A DNA stretch of 7,847 nucleotides from an uncultured Rubellimicrobium sp. (GTDB lineage: Bacteria; Pseudomonadota; Alphaproteobacteria; Rhodobacterales; Rhodobacteraceae). The position numbers were made by a program, and so were the translations under genes. The notes below the pieces were generated by a model. It saw nothing but the letters and a program-made list of their open reading frames with translations, had not been told where the DNA came from and did not search any database. Within the stretch, counting starts at the first letter, position 1. Each line of letters starts with the position of its first letter. This document shows positions 7,020-7,847 of the stretch, one piece after another. The stretch covers positions 4,867-12,713 of the forward strand of contig CADCUU010000348.1 of the NCBI GenBank assembly GCA_902805995.1. Direction: 5' to 3'.

Positions 7020-7847
7020 AGGATTCGCCAAAAGAGGAGCGGCCCACCAAGCTGCCCCAGGACGTGGGCCCCATCCATTTCGTCGGCATCGGCGGCATCG
7101 GCATGTCCGGCATCGCCGAGGTGCTGGTGTCCATGGGCTACCGCGTCCAGGGCTCGGACGCCCGGGAGAACGACCGCACCCGCAGCCTCGCAGAGCAGGG
7201 CGCCACGATCCACATCGGTCAGAAGGCCGAGAACCTGCAAGGCGCGGAGGTCGTCGTCATCTCCTCCGCCATCAAGCCGGGCAACCCCGAGCTCGATGAG
7301 GCGCGCGTGCGCGGCCTGCCCGTGGTGCGGCGCGCCGAGATGCTGGCCGAGCTCATGCGGCTCAAGAGCAACGTCGCCGTCGGCGGCACCCACGGCAAGA
7401 CCACGACCACGACCATGGTCGCCACGCTGCTGGACGCGGGCGGCCTCGACCCCACGGTGGTGAACGGCGGCATCATCCACAGCTACGGCTCCAACGCCCG
7501 GATCGGGCAGGGCGAATGGATGGTGGTGGAGGCCGACGAAAGCGACGGCACCTTCAACCGCCTGCCCGCCACGGTCGCCATCGTCACCAACATAGACCCC
7601 GAGCACATGGAGCACTGGGGCACCATCGAGGCGCTGCGAAAGGGGTTCTACGACTTCGTTTCCAACATCCCCTTCTATGGCCTCGCGGTCTGCTGCACCG
7701 ACCATCCGGAGGTGCAGGCGCTGGTGGGCCGCGTCACCGACCGGCGCGTGCGCACCTTTGGCTTCAACGCCCAGGCCGACGTGCGCGCGACGCGGCCGAC
7801 CTACGAGAACGGCGTGGCGCAGTTCGACGTCATCCTCCAGGCCGAAG
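7016..7847 (+). CDS. murC: UDP-N-acetylmuramate--L-alanine ligase, 5' part
   Basis: MurC is the cytoplasmic ligase that attaches L-alanine to UDP-MurNAc using ATP, the first amino-acid step of the stem peptide. The window holds 277 complete codons of an expected 470 or so; the 3' end is cut off. Seen: N-terminal UDP-binding [12 protein letters not shown] (21-32), the central P-loop [10 protein letters not shown] (123-132), [10 protein letters not shown] (171-180) and [12 protein letters not shown] (191-202), all typical of MurC rather than MurD or MurE. The start is taken as the GTG at 7016, which overlaps the murG TGA by 4 bp and has a G-rich stretch (7004-7009) six bases upstream. The first 16 or so residues before the nucleotide fold are charged and variable. 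No in-frame stop or odd residue is seen in the visible part. Confidence 0.96.
   Translation, partial: MKDSPKEERPTKLPQDVGPIHFVGIGGIGMSGIAEVLVSMGYRVQGSDARENDRTRSLAEQGATIHIGQKAENLQGAEVVVISSAIKPGNPELDEARVRGLPVVRRAEMLAELMRLKSNVAVGGTHGKTTTTTMVATLLDAGGLDPTVVNGGIIHSYGSNARIGQGEWMVVEADESDGTFNRLPATVAIVTNIDPEHMEHWGTIEALRKGFYDFVSNIPFYGLAVCCTDHPEVQALVGRVTDRRVRTFGFNAQADVRATRPTYENGVAQFDVILQAE

Noticed and set aside
6950..7705. Minus-strand open frame of 251 codons antisense to murC
   Set aside because: It is rich in G, A, D, H and V from reading conserved murC codons backwards; no motif, and murC is certain.
1..7847. Search for a mobile element, defence system, RNA gene or CRISPR array
   Set aside because: All but the short gaps is occupied by recognisable household genes. 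I saw no transposase, integrase, direct-repeat array or tRNA-like structure.

Overview
The window is a piece of the division and cell wall (dcw) gene cluster of a very GC-rich alphaproteobacterium, most likely a member of the Rhodobacteraceae. This placement rests on the gene order (mraY, murD, ftsW, murG, murC), on the style of the FtsW and MurC proteins as I recall them from that family, on the strong G/C bias at third codon positions, and on the use of TGA as the stop codon in all seven genes whose ends are visible. It is a family-level inference from memory, not a database result.

Layout, left to right. The 3' end of mraY (1-181) abuts a small GNAT-type acetyltransferase gene (182-622) with no base between them. 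murD (684-2090) follows behind a strong ribosome binding site. Next is a short Hsp70-type ATPase gene related to E. coli YegD (2147-3376). On the opposite strand lies a FAD-dependent oxidoreductase of the HI0933/YhiN family (3394-4578). It converges on the Hsp70-like gene across a perfect 8-bp inverted repeat whose arms contain both stop codons. A 189-bp divergent gap (4579-4767) holds a near-match to a DnaA box. From it ftsW (4768-5931) is read rightward, followed by murG (5928-7019) and murC (from 7016, cut by the window end), each overlapping the next by 4 bp.

How the genes work together. MraY makes lipid I and MurG converts it to lipid II. MurC and MurD add the first two amino acids of the stem peptide in the cytoplasm. 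FtsW, a SEDS glycosyltransferase, polymerises lipid II at the division septum. The acetyltransferase, the Hsp70-like ATPase and the flavoprotein are not standard dcw genes, and nothing in the sequence proves that they act in wall synthesis. The flavoprotein gene splits the cluster into a left block (mraY to the Hsp70-like gene) and a right block (ftsW onward), so the right block probably needs its own promoter in the divergent gap.

I see no RNA gene, insertion sequence, CRISPR array, phage gene or broken gene, and no clear sign of an undescribed system. The points most worth a second look are the three accessory genes inside the cluster, the DnaA-box-like site before ftsW, the shared convergent palindrome, and a marked change in glycine codon choice between the left and right halves.
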